From a virus, in the IMG/VR virus record IMGVR_UViG_3300030060_004051, positions 15,604-40,645 of that record: a stretch of 25,042 nucleotides of DNA; one strand, written 5' to 3'. The stretch's first letter is position 1; each line of letters begins with the position of its first letter. Of the stretch, positions 1-5,489 are shown one piece after another. The translations under genes were made by a program, and so were the position numbers. The notes beneath the pieces were generated by a model, which saw only the letters and a program-made list of their open reading frames with translations, searched no databases and was not told the origin of the DNA.

Positions 1-2
1 TC

Positions 3-16
3 TGCTATAATAAATA
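3..16 (+). promoter_or_regulatory. Extended -10 promoter overlapping a late-type box
   Basis: TGCTATAATA at 3-12 is a near-perfect extended -10 element of a sigma-70-type promoter, and AATAAATA at 9-16 overlaps it and matches the T4-like late promoter form. Transcription would start just before the structured leader at 21-131. Any -35 lies outside the window. The 16 bases from 6 to 21 recur exactly upstream of the hli gene at 15315. Confidence 0.65.
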
Positions 17-20
17 AAGT

Positions 21-131
21 TGGTGGCGAAAGTTACCACTTTACGTTCGACCCATTAGGGTTGCAAGTACGTGGCGGAACGGATTCGTTCATCTCCCATA
101 TAAGAGAGACGCAAACCACCGAAGGAACGGA
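21..131 (+). ncRNA. Glutamine riboswitch candidate (glnA/Downstream-peptide class)
   Basis: The core at 84-131 has the order expected of the cyanobacterial glnA/Downstream-peptide family: CGTTCATC (86-93), a short TCTC/GAGA stem, a GACGCAAA segment (109-116), and GAAGGAACG (121-129). GAACG at 125-129 closes the junction with CGTTC at 86-90. A separate hairpin precedes it at 21-38: TGGTGGC pairs with GTTACCA around a GAAA tetraloop. The downstream gene is a very short peptide, which is the genomic context that gave the Downstream-peptide motif its name. These RNAs are known as L-glutamine-binding riboswitches in cyanobacteria and occur in some cyanophages. The assignment rests on remembered consensus, not a covariance search. 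Frame 1 is also open from 1 to 150, so coding cannot be excluded formally. Confidence 0.7.
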
Positions 132-160
132 CTTAAAACTCCAAACCTGAGGAAAAACCC

Positions 161-322
161 ATGAACACTCTTGCACTGATCAAGAAGCACATCACTCAAC
201 AAGCCAAGGTTGAGGCTTACAATAAGTCCATCGCTTATCGCGGTGTGTCTTATCAGCCTAACCACGAGCAAGCTGAGAAGCATGGCTGCTACGTCTACAG
301 GGGACGCACTTATTGTAAGTGA
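161..322 (+). CDS. DUF4278 small protein, PirA-like
   Basis: A 53-residue peptide with two YRG motifs: YRGVSYQP in the middle and YRGRTY near the C-terminus, as in the cyanobacterial DUF4278 family. The start ATG follows a CTGAGG Shine-Dalgarno-like sequence. I associate this family with PirA, a small cyanobacterial protein that binds PII and adjusts arginine synthesis to the nitrogen supply; that link is from memory. It sits directly behind a probable glutamine riboswitch, so its production would track host glutamine. The inferred role is altering host nitrogen flow during infection. It is too short for firm homology by eye, but riboswitch and double YRG motif support each other. Confidence 0.7.
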   Translation: MNTLALIKKHITQQAKVEAYNKSIAYRGVSYQPNHEQAEKHGCYVYRGRTYCK

Positions 323-331
323 ACTTAACCT

Positions 332-339
332 GATAAATA
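332..339 (+). promoter_or_regulatory. Late-type promoter GATAAATA
   Basis: GATAAATA matches the T4-like late box NATAAATA and lies about 25 bases before the ATG at 364. It overlaps the start of the hairpin at 335-362, so transcripts started here would begin in or just after that hairpin. Confidence 0.4.
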
Positions 340-363
340 AGAGGGAGTGATCCCTCTTATTTT
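335..363 (+). terminator. Hairpin terminator after the DUF4278 gene
   Basis: AATAAGAGGGA (336-346) pairs perfectly with TCCCTCTTATT (351-361) around a GTGA loop, and a335-t362 extends it. Only a short T run follows before the next ATG. It would end the riboswitch-controlled transcript, insulating the peptide from the operon behind it. Confidence 0.65.
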
Positions 364-513
364 ATGAGATACTACGACAAAAAAGAAAACAAAGTCTCTC
401 GTTGGCATAAATCCAAAATCAAATGGTTCCAGGAGAAGACAGGTTTAACAGATTACCAACTGATGTGGGCTTCCTTTGCTAAGGGACTGATCATCGGACT
501 ACTGATCCTGTGA
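364..513 (+). CDS. Small basic protein with C-terminal membrane segment
   Basis: A 49-residue protein: a basic N-terminal half (KENKVSRWHKSKIKWF) and a hydrophobic C-terminus ending GLIIGLLIL, which may be a membrane anchor. Its stop overlaps the GTG start of the next gene in a GTGA arrangement, suggesting coupled translation. I do not recognise the family. The coding call rests on overlap geometry and the protein-like composition. Confidence 0.55.
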   Translation: MRYYDKKENKVSRWHKSKIKWFQEKTGLTDYQLMWASFAKGLIIGLLIL

Positions 514-845
514 AACCACAAAGCGCCAAAGCCAAGGGTCGCAAACTACAGCAATGGGTTCGTAACTTATTGATAGAGACTCTTGACATCCACCCTGAAG
601 ACATTCGCTCTTGCTCCATGGGAGCAGGAGGTGAGGATGTCATTATGGCAAGATCTGCTAGGGAGAAGTTCCCGTTCTCTGTTGAGGCAAAGAATGTGGA
701 GCGGTTGAATGTGTACGAAGCCTACGATCAGGCTAGTGCCAACAGCGGTGACTATGAGCCACTTCTGATTATGAAAAAGAATGGTAAGAAGCCACTGGCA
801 GTGATGGATGCTGAAACTTTCGTTAAACTTATTAAAAAATTATGA
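510..845 (+). CDS. Small PD-(D/E)XK nuclease-like protein
   Basis: A 111-residue protein starting at GTG. It has the order of a minimal PD-(D/E)XK nuclease core: a basic helical N-terminus with GRKLQQWVRNLL (10-21), GGEDVIM with Asp43, then FSVEAKN with Glu59 and Lys61, and a downstream Gln74 in an AYDQA helix. Holliday-junction resolvases and small phage endonucleases share this pattern. It could cleave branched or foreign DNA, or have lost activity. Both ends overlap neighbours by four bases, placing it in the operon with the lipoprotein lysozyme. The fold is inferred from motif spacing alone. Confidence 0.6.
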   Translation: MKPQSAKAKGRKLQQWVRNLLIETLDIHPEDIRSCSMGAGGEDVIMARSAREKFPFSVEAKNVERLNVYEAYDQASANSGDYEPLLIMKKNGKKPLAVMDAETFVKLIKKL

Positions 846-1450
846 TTAAAAAGATTACATCCGCCCTACTGGCGGTTACACTGGCAAGTTGTTCTGCTGA
901 AAACATTAAGGAAAAAGAAACAATTCAGGTTGATGTTCAACCTGTGAATAAAGAAAATGTACAGGAACTTGAAGTTGTTCCTGCTAAAGAATACAAGTGG
1001 ACCTGTGTTGGGTGTAACATCCAGGAAGAGATGGCACTCAAGGCATTTCAGGACAGAGGCATCACTGACAAACTTGCACTGGCTGCCTTGATGGGTAACA
1101 TCAAGCACGAAAGTCAATTCAAACCTGACATCTGTGAAGGTGGTGCTCGTGTACCTTATGAAAGGTGTTACACTGGTGGTTTCGGATTGATCCAGTGGAC
1201 CACAGTCAATCGTTATGATGGACTGGGACGTTACGCCAGAAACAATAAGTGCAACCCATCTACCACCGAATGTCAGTTAGGGTACCTTTTTACCGAATAT
1301 CAGTGGGGTAAGGTTGAACCTAAGATGAAGACACCTGGTCAATCAATCGAGTGGTACATGAAACATGCCTACACCTGGTTGGGTTGGGGTATTCACGGAG
1401 CACGTACCGATTACGCCTACAACTATGCTAGAATGTTAGTGGAGGGATAA
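842..1450 (+). CDS. Lipoprotein with phage tail-lysozyme-like domain
   Basis: A 202-residue secreted protein. The first 17 residues form a lipoprotein signal with lipobox LASC, so Cys17 would be lipidated. A linker to about residue 62 contains CVGC (55-58). Residues 63-200 resemble the phage tail lysozyme family: GNIKHESQF carries the probable catalytic Glu90, followed by GGFGLIQWT (112-120). The domain should cut peptidoglycan. Attachment to a host membrane is odd for a virion enzyme and suggests an inner-leaflet lysis factor or a superinfection-exclusion protein acting in the periplasm. Several cysteines (99, 109, 137, 143) could form disulfides there. The start overlaps the previous stop (ATGA). 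Confidence 0.75.
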   Translation: MIKKITSALLAVTLASCSAENIKEKETIQVDVQPVNKENVQELEVVPAKEYKWTCVGCNIQEEMALKAFQDRGITDKLALAALMGNIKHESQFKPDICEGGARVPYERCYTGGFGLIQWTTVNRYDGLGRYARNNKCNPSTTECQLGYLFTEYQWGKVEPKMKTPGQSIEWYMKHAYTWLGWGIHGARTDYAYNYARMLVEG

Positions 1451-1453
1451 ATA
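1446..1453 (+). promoter_or_regulatory. Late-type promoter GATAAATA
   Basis: GATAAATA spans the stop of the lysozyme gene and lies 25 bases before the ATG at 1478, a usual spacing for a T4-type late promoter. A GGAGAC ribosome-binding site follows before the ATG. Confidence 0.45.
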
Positions 1454-1477
1454 TTTTTATCCATACTGGAGACTCTT

Positions 1478-1723
1478 ATGAATATCAAAGAGTGTGAGAA
1501 GTGTGGCGCAAAATGGTTGAACGGTCAACTATATTGGGCCACCGGCAAACCTGGAACCGAGGTTGACCTCGCCGGGCTTGTCTGCAACGCTCTCGTAGAT
1601 GAGGATGATATTGTCCTCTGTGCGAATGAGAAGCGTGGTGATACTACAGGAACGACCTGGGAGTATCGTAGAGGTTACATCGATGGTGTAATGTCTGAAC
1701 TCTCTAGAACTAAAGATGACTAA
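1478..1723 (+). CDS. Conserved-type small protein with CxxC
   Basis: An 81-residue protein that I do not recognise. It has CEKCGAKW near the N-terminus (Cys6, Cys9) and two further cysteines (36, 48), a possible zinc ribbon. A clear GGAGAC Shine-Dalgarno precedes the ATG and a late-type promoter lies just upstream. It is probably a cyanophage-specific protein of unknown role. Confidence 0.6.
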   Translation: MNIKECEKCGAKWLNGQLYWATGKPGTEVDLAGLVCNALVDEDDIVLCANEKRGDTTGTTWEYRRGYIDGVMSELSRTKDD

Positions 1724-1734
1724 TGGAGCACAAA

Positions 1735-1875
1735 ATGTCAACAACTAGAACATGGGAAAAGACCGACAAGAAAGGTCGAACCGAAGAGTGGTCGTGGGAG
1801 GTAACTCCTGAACATCTCTCTGCTCTTGCAAATTACTATGAGTTAGTGGCTAAAAACAATGCAGATCTTTCTTGA
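1735..1875 (+). CDS. Small hypothetical protein upstream of talC
   Basis: A 46-residue soluble protein rich in Thr, Glu and Trp (EEWSWEVTPEHL), with no family I recognise. It starts at an ATG eight bases after a GGAG motif and its end overlaps the talC start by 17 bases, which suggests translational coupling. Confidence 0.5.
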   Translation: MSTTRTWEKTDKKGRTEEWSWEVTPEHLSALANYYELVAKNNADLS

Positions 1876-2488
1876 CACATGTGACATCGCCGCAGTAGCG
1901 AAGGCACAGACAACCGGGTTGATCGAAGGTGTGACTACAAGTTACACTCGTATCATCGGTCTCGGTCGTAATCCGATTGATGTTTATCGGGAGCTCATTG
2001 TGATGGGCATTCCACACATCTCAGCTGAAGTGTTGGGTGACGCCACCTGTATCGTCAGGGACGCACACAACCTCGTCGAAACTTTTGACAACAAACTCAC
2101 TATCAAGGTTCCTTGTACCAAGGATGGATTGATGGCATGCAAAGAGTTGAAAAAGGAAGGAGCAGAAGTCAATGTGACTCTTGTCTTCTCTGCTGCACAA
2201 TCTATCCTCGCTGCTAAAACTGGTGCCGATTATGTTACCGTTCCAGTTGGAATGTGTGACTCTAACTCAGTGGCAGGATTAGAGGTGGTTAGATCTGTTG
2301 TAGAGTTGTGTGCTAGGGCAAACCGATCCGCCTTCAAGGGACACACAAAAGTCATGGCTGATTGTATCCACGACGTCTACAAAGTCACAAGGGCATTCTA
2401 TAATGGGGCAGACATTGTCTCAATGCCACCGGACATCTTCGAGAAGATGTATGATCACGTACTAACAAGAGAAGGATTGATGCAATGA
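1859..2488 (+). CDS. talC: TalC-family transaldolase with substituted active site
   Basis: A 209-residue TIM-barrel protein of the small transaldolase / fructose-6-phosphate aldolase family used by cyanophages to push carbon into the pentose phosphate pathway. The Schiff-base lysine is present (Lys83 in TIKVPCT), as are Asp6 (FLDT), NVTLVFSAAQ (105-114) and VSMPPDIF (187-194). Several usually invariant positions differ: TTNPS reads TTSYT (26-30), SPFVGR reads TVPVGM (127-132), and the phosphate-binding AASIR segment reads ADCIH (167-171). The reading frame aligns without gaps, so this is substitution, not frameshift. The C-terminus, ending EGLMQ, also seems somewhat shorter than usual. Family membership is firm; transaldolase activity is doubtful. 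Confidence 0.85.
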   Translation: MQIFLDTCDIAAVAKAQTTGLIEGVTTSYTRIIGLGRNPIDVYRELIVMGIPHISAEVLGDATCIVRDAHNLVETFDNKLTIKVPCTKDGLMACKELKKEGAEVNVTLVFSAAQSILAAKTGADYVTVPVGMCDSNSVAGLEVVRSVVELCARANRSAFKGHTKVMADCIHDVYKVTRAFYNGADIVSMPPDIFEKMYDHVLTREGLMQ

Positions 2489-2700
2489 CAGTGAATCACC
2501 CACAACACTATCAATCTTCTACCATCGAATGTATTGATGCCATCCAAGCACAGATGACATCAGAAGAGTTCCGTGGTTTTTTGAAAGGTAATGTCTTGAA
2601 ATACATGTGGAGAGAACGAATGAAAGGTGGCACTGAGTCTCTTGAAAAGGCACAGTGGTATCTAACTCAACTTGTGGATAATGAAAAGACCAGCACTTAA
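2485..2700 (+). CDS. DUF3310 protein
   Basis: A 71-residue protein with the hallmarks of the phage DUF3310 family: NHPQHY near the N-terminus, IECIDAI, GFLKGNVLKYMWR in the middle and LEKAQWYL near the end. The family is common in phages, often near nucleotide-metabolism genes, and its biochemical role is not settled. It overlaps talC (ATGA) and the desaturase start, so the three genes form one translation unit. Confidence 0.85.
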   Translation: MTVNHPQHYQSSTIECIDAIQAQMTSEEFRGFLKGNVLKYMWRERMKGGTESLEKAQWYLTQLVDNEKTST

Positions 2701-3490
2701 GGGACTACAAAAGGAATACAGACCGGAGATCATCTCGTTCATGGCAGTAGTTCATGTTCTAGCTTTGGTTGCACTTCCTTTCTACTCAGTTCCAAACCTG
2801 GTTGCTTTTCTCGTTCTCTATTGGGTGACAGTACTTGGAGTGACCTTAGGTCTCCACCGAATGGCATCACATAAAAGTTTTGTGTGTCCCCGTTGGTTGT
2901 TTAGATTTCTCATCACCATGGGAACTCTGGCAGCACAAGGTGGTCCCATCGAATGGGTAGGACTACACAGACATCATCACCTCTACTCAGATCAGGAAGT
3001 AGATCATCATGACTCAGTTCGGGGGTTCTGGTGGGCACATTTCGAATGGATGTGTCATGGTGTTCCTGCAATGAGACACATTGACACCCTCACAAAGGAT
3101 CTTCAAAAAGATCCTTACATAGTTTGGTTGGAGAAGAACTTTCTCTTGACACAGGTCCCACTAGGTGTTATACTCTATCTGTTGGGTGGTTGGGGAATGG
3201 TCCTGTGGGGCATCCCTCTCCGACTAGCAGTGGTCTACAACGTCACGTGGTTAGTCAACTCAGCAACTCACACCTGGGGTTACAGATCCTTTGAGACAGA
3301 TGATAACTCCAGGAACAATTGGTGGGTTGCTCTCCTATCAGCAGGAGAGGGATGGCATAACAACCATCACGCCATCCAATCTCGGGCGAGACACGGACTT
3401 CATTGGTACGAAATTGATGTGACCTACTACATCATTTGGACCCTCGAAAAGTTTGGTCTTGTTCGCAATGTTAAACACCTAAGAAACTAA
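2681..3490 (+). CDS. Membrane fatty acid desaturase (delta-9 type)
   Basis: A 269-residue integral membrane desaturase. All three histidine boxes of the acyl-lipid/acyl-CoA desaturase family are present: HRMASH (59-64), HRHHH (96-100) and HNNHH (226-230), which hold the di-iron centre. Hydrophobic segments lie at about 19-57, 72-86 and 156-193. The enzyme would put a double bond into membrane fatty acids of the host, probably at C9, using ferredoxin as donor in cyanobacteria; the window also encodes a ferredoxin at 10971. The ATG at 2681 lies inside the end of the DUF3310 gene. Inferred role: maintaining thylakoid fluidity and photosystem II repair during infection. Confidence 0.9.
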   Translation: MKRPALKGLQKEYRPEIISFMAVVHVLALVALPFYSVPNLVAFLVLYWVTVLGVTLGLHRMASHKSFVCPRWLFRFLITMGTLAAQGGPIEWVGLHRHHHLYSDQEVDHHDSVRGFWWAHFEWMCHGVPAMRHIDTLTKDLQKDPYIVWLEKNFLLTQVPLGVILYLLGGWGMVLWGIPLRLAVVYNVTWLVNSATHTWGYRSFETDDNSRNNWWVALLSAGEGWHNNHHAIQSRARHGLHWYEIDVTYYIIWTLEKFGLVRNVKHLRN

Positions 3491-3720
3491 TGGAAGGTAA
3501 GCACTTCACTACTGACTGGTTGTATGAACCAGAGAGAATGGTCCTCAAAGAAAAATGCCTCTCTATCCTTTTGAACACTTATGGTAGTGATCTGAAGGAA
3601 GATGGTTCTCCTATGTACAGCACTCAATCAATCTATGAGTGTGCTCACGACTGGGTGTCCCAAGGGAACAAGATCCCTGATGGGATCAGTGCTTACTTCA
3701 AAGCCTACTACGTGCTATAA
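3490..3720 (+). CDS. Conserved-type hypothetical protein
   Basis: A 76-residue acidic, soluble protein of unknown function; the start overlaps the desaturase stop by one base (TAATG). Aromatic-rich patches occur at both ends (FTTDWLYEPERM; ISAYFKAYYVL). No domain recognised. Confidence 0.55.
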   Translation: MEGKHFTTDWLYEPERMVLKEKCLSILLNTYGSDLKEDGSPMYSTQSIYECAHDWVSQGNKIPDGISAYFKAYYVL

Positions 3721-3744
3721 CAACACTGTCTACTGAATTTTATT

Positions 3745-4053
3745 ATGTCCTGCGAAAACCATCGCCCTAACATTGAAAACCTAGTCCGTTCCGGAGTGAT
3801 CGTTGCAGTCGGTCTCCCTCTGGCCCTGTCACTGGGTGGTCTTACCGGAGCAGTAACTCGTTCACTGGAAGCAAACGCAGTGAACCCCACGTCTTCTGGA
3901 ATCAACACCCTCAAGGAACAACTGACTAAGCCTTGTCTTACCTGGGGATTCTCCAAAGATGATTCCAAGTTGGAACGTGCAGCCAAAGAACAGATTGATG
4001 ATATCATGGGTGGAGATGTAAGTTACTCTGACCTCTGTAACTGGGTTCTCTGA
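3745..4053 (+). CDS. Small membrane-anchored hypothetical protein
   Basis: A 102-residue protein with a hydrophobic glycine-rich helix at about residues 17-38 (VIVAVGLPLALSLGGLTGAV) and a soluble C-terminal half containing Cys64 and Cys97. No family recognised. The ATG follows an AT-rich stretch without a clear Shine-Dalgarno, a pattern shared with genes at 4572 and 11938. Confidence 0.55.
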   Translation: MSCENHRPNIENLVRSGVIVAVGLPLALSLGGLTGAVTRSLEANAVNPTSSGINTLKEQLTKPCLTWGFSKDDSKLERAAKEQIDDIMGGDVSYSDLCNWVL

Positions 4054-4055
4054 CC

Positions 4056-4065
4056 TGTTACAATA
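4056..4065 (+). promoter_or_regulatory. Extended -10 promoter of the tRNA cluster
   Basis: TGTTACAATA matches the recurrent TGYTAYAATA element of this window and lies 21 bases before the first tRNA, well placed to drive the tRNA genes and the structured region behind them. Confidence 0.55.
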
Positions 4066-4086
4066 GGGTGGGTCAACCACCCTCAC

Positions 4087-4160
4087 GACTCAGTAGCTCA
4101 GAGGAATAGAGCATCGCTCTTCTAAAGCGTTGGTCGCAGGTTCGAATCCTGCCTGAGTCG
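4087..4160 (+). tRNA. tRNA-Arg (TCT)
   Basis: A full cloverleaf: acceptor GACTCAG/CTGAGTC, D stem GCTC/GAGC, anticodon loop CTTCTAA with anticodon TCT reading AGA, and T arm GCAGG-TTCGAAT-CCTGC. The discriminator is G and CCA is not encoded. The anticodon stem has a T-T mismatch at its outer pair. AGA is common in the phage genes here, fitting a role in matching phage codon use. Confidence 0.95.
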
Positions 4161-4165
4161 TTCAT

Positions 4166-4238
4166 TGGCCTATAGCTCAGTTGGTAGAGCGCGGAGCTGT
4201 TAACTCTGTTGTCCTAGGTTCGAGTCCTAGTGGGCCAG
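4166..4238 (+). tRNA. tRNA-Asn (GTT)
   Basis: Acceptor TGGCCTA pairs with TGGGCCA (one G-T pair), D stem GCTC/GAGC, anticodon stem CGGAG/CTCTG with loop CTGTTAA (anticodon GTT), and T arm CTAGG-TTCGAGT-CCTAG. The discriminator is G. It follows tRNA-Arg after five bases, so the two are probably cut from one precursor. Confidence 0.95.
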
Positions 4239-4271
4239 TGGTCATTTGGGAGACATTAAAATACCCATCCA

Positions 4272-4343
4272 GCCCCCGTAGCTCAGTGGTAGAGCAGGGC
4301 TTTTGTAAAGCTCAGGCCGTAGGTTCAAATCCTATCAGGGGCT
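4272..4343 (+). tRNA. tRNA-Thr (TGT)
   Basis: Acceptor GCCCCCG/CAGGGGC with one C-A mismatch, D stem GCTC/GAGC, anticodon stem GGGCT/AGCTC with loop TTTGTAA (anticodon TGT, reading ACA), and T arm GTAGG-TTCAAAT-CCTAT. Discriminator T; CCA not encoded. Confidence 0.93.
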
Positions 4344-4571
4344 CTTGGAAACCGACGGGTTTCCATTGGGAGTGACAGAAAAGCAGGTGTGGTCAAGCAC
4401 CCTGCATCGTATAGTAAGGAAGGCTGTGGTGGCCACCATATCACCTGGAGACAGGAGATATGAGAACCCATACCAAGGGTCCTGAAAGTTCAGAGGTATT
4501 ACTAGCATTAGTGAGACCCCTCTGTTGGAGGTATAAATGTAATCCTCCCTCCCCACCTACCATTTTTTATT
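4344..4571 (+). ncRNA. Hairpin-rich RNA region after the tRNAs (candidate ncRNA)
   Basis: No convincing gene fills this stretch, but it is dense in local stems: TGGAAACC/GGTTTCCA (4346-4365, GACG loop), GCAGG-T-GTG/CAC-CCTGC (4383-4405, one bulged T), CCTG-GAGA-CAGG (4444-4455), CTGA-AAGT-TCAG (4482-4493), a nested CAGAGG/CCTCTG stem holding ACTA-GCAT-TAGT (4491-4524), and GGAGG/CCTCC (4527-4548). It directly follows three tRNA genes under one promoter. T4 likewise makes stable RNAs C and D of unclear function from its tRNA cluster. A 39-codon frame from the ATG at 4460, preceded by GGAGACAGGAG, is a weak coding alternative. Confidence 0.45.
4532..4539 (+). promoter_or_regulatory. Possible late promoter TATAAATG
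   Basis: TATAAATG differs in one base from TATAAATA and lies 33 bases before the ATG at 4572, in the loop of the GGAGG/CCTCC hairpin. Plausible but imperfect. Confidence 0.35.
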
Positions 4572-4859
4572 ATGATTGACTTTCTTATCAGCACACAGTT
4601 TGAAGCACTGGGAAACCACACAGTCGCAGAGTTCGCTGTTGGTTACCTATTCGGTGGAGCACTGATCATTGGTGCACCTGGTGTGTTTTTCTTTGTAGTG
4701 TTCAACGCAGCTCTTCAACGAACCAAGGGAGCACAGATTGGTTACAAGGATCACAAGGATTATGGTGACTCATCTACCTACGAGAACGGTAAGATGGCGA
4801 ACTATAAACCTTACAAGCATTGGATTGTAGCTGCTGATGATCCCTATGGATCCAATTGA
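4572..4859 (+). CDS. Small membrane protein
   Basis: A 95-residue protein with a strongly hydrophobic helix at about 23-47 (GYLFGGALIIGAPGVFFFVV) and a hydrophilic tyrosine- and lysine-rich C-terminal tail. No family recognised. Its end overlaps the next gene by 14 bases. Confidence 0.55.
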   Translation: MIDFLISTQFEALGNHTVAEFAVGYLFGGALIIGAPGVFFFVVFNAALQRTKGAQIGYKDHKDYGDSSTYENGKMANYKPYKHWIVAADDPYGSN

Positions 4860-5016
4860 ATTACTCAGGATTATCAGTTGTCTGGAAAGTGCACATCACC
4901 ATCTCCGCATCAATGACTTCCCTGAAGACCAGGATGTGGTGAGACAGATGTGTAATAAGTACTACAAGATTTACTTCAAACTCTGTAAAGAAATAGGACG
5001 GAATCCCTATGGTTGA
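4846..5016 (+). CDS. Small helical hypothetical protein
   Basis: A 56-residue protein, predicted helical (IELLRIISCLESAHHHLR, then QMCNKYYKIYFKLCKEIG). It overlaps both neighbours, the usual arrangement here, and fills what would otherwise be a gap of about 150 bases. No domain recognised. Confidence 0.5.
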   Translation: MDPIELLRIISCLESAHHHLRINDFPEDQDVVRQMCNKYYKIYFKLCKEIGRNPYG

Positions 5017-5221
5017 TTATGAACCACCAACTCTGTGCATTAGAAGTGTCACACCAGTTCCTGGTAAGCCAGGACAGTTTATGTTAGACATGCCTTCACT
5101 CTGGTTTGATGACGGTCCAGTTGAAGTCAGCCAAGCCACCATCGATTTTGTAAGATATGAGCCCTATCAAGTCGTCAACTGCCCGCCAGGATATCCGAAC
5201 CCTCCTGTGGCGGATAGTTAG
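5009..5221 (+). CDS. Hypothetical protein
   Basis: A 70-residue protein, proline-rich and probably beta-structured (SVTPVPGKPGQFMLDMPSLW). The ATG lies inside the end of the previous gene. Function unknown. Confidence 0.5.
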   Translation: MVDYEPPTLCIRSVTPVPGKPGQFMLDMPSLWFDDGPVEVSQATIDFVRYEPYQVVNCPPGYPNPPVADS

Positions 5222-5354
5222 TTCTCCTGTCACTCAGTTTAACTTATTATTCGTTGGTGTGTTAGTATTCATAGGTATTATTCATCAGATGGCACACAAT
5301 GACATCGAGACAGATGTCCACGGATACTGTTATAACTTAGAGAGAACAAAATAA
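5157..5354 (+). CDS. Single-pass membrane protein
   Basis: A 65-residue protein with one membrane helix at about 29-45 (NLLFVGVLVFIGIIH), a basic N-terminus and a short polar tail. From the ATG at 5157 it overlaps the previous gene by 65 bases, which is long for this region; the true start may be an internal GTG or TTG closer to the helix. Function unknown. Confidence 0.45.
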   Translation: MSPIKSSTARQDIRTLLWRIVSSPVTQFNLLFVGVLVFIGIIHQMAHNDIETDVHGYCYNLERTK

Positions 5355-5358
5355 GTGT

Positions 5359-5366
5359 TATAAATA
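5359..5366 (+). promoter_or_regulatory. Late promoter TATAAATA
   Basis: An exact TATAAATA preceded by TGT, so it also resembles an extended -10. It lies 124 bases before the beta-barrel gene. The leader between them holds GGAGAC/GTCTCC (5427-5445) and GTGCC/GGCAC pairings and may be structured. Confidence 0.6.
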
Positions 5367-5489
5367 CCTATAGAAAAAAGTGCCCAACCCTCCCACTAAT
5401 AAGGTAATAGGCACGTTGTAAACACGGAGACAAGTCGAGTCTCCTATCATCCGTGGGTTAATCTCCACGAGACAAAAAAGGTATCCCTA

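Noticed and set aside
1-150. Plus-strand frame 1 open for 49 codons from the window edge
   Set aside because: It covers the promoter and riboswitch signature, which explain the sequence better; coding by an upstream gene cannot be fully excluded from this window.
89-283. Minus-strand frame of 64 codons
   Set aside because: Antisense to the riboswitch and the DUF4278 peptide; no ribosome site or recognisable motif.
4181-4375. 64-codon frame across the tRNA genes
   Set aside because: Runs through tRNA-Asn and tRNA-Thr, whose cloverleaves are complete.
4335-4556. 73-codon minus-strand frame opposite the hairpin-rich region
   Set aside because: No family features and no promoter or ribosome site; structure of the plus strand explains the region better.
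4460-4578. 39-codon frame with a GGAG site, overlapping the gene at 4572
   Set aside because: Proline- and threonine-rich without recognisable features, and it lies in the hairpin-dense stretch; kept only as an alternative for that region.
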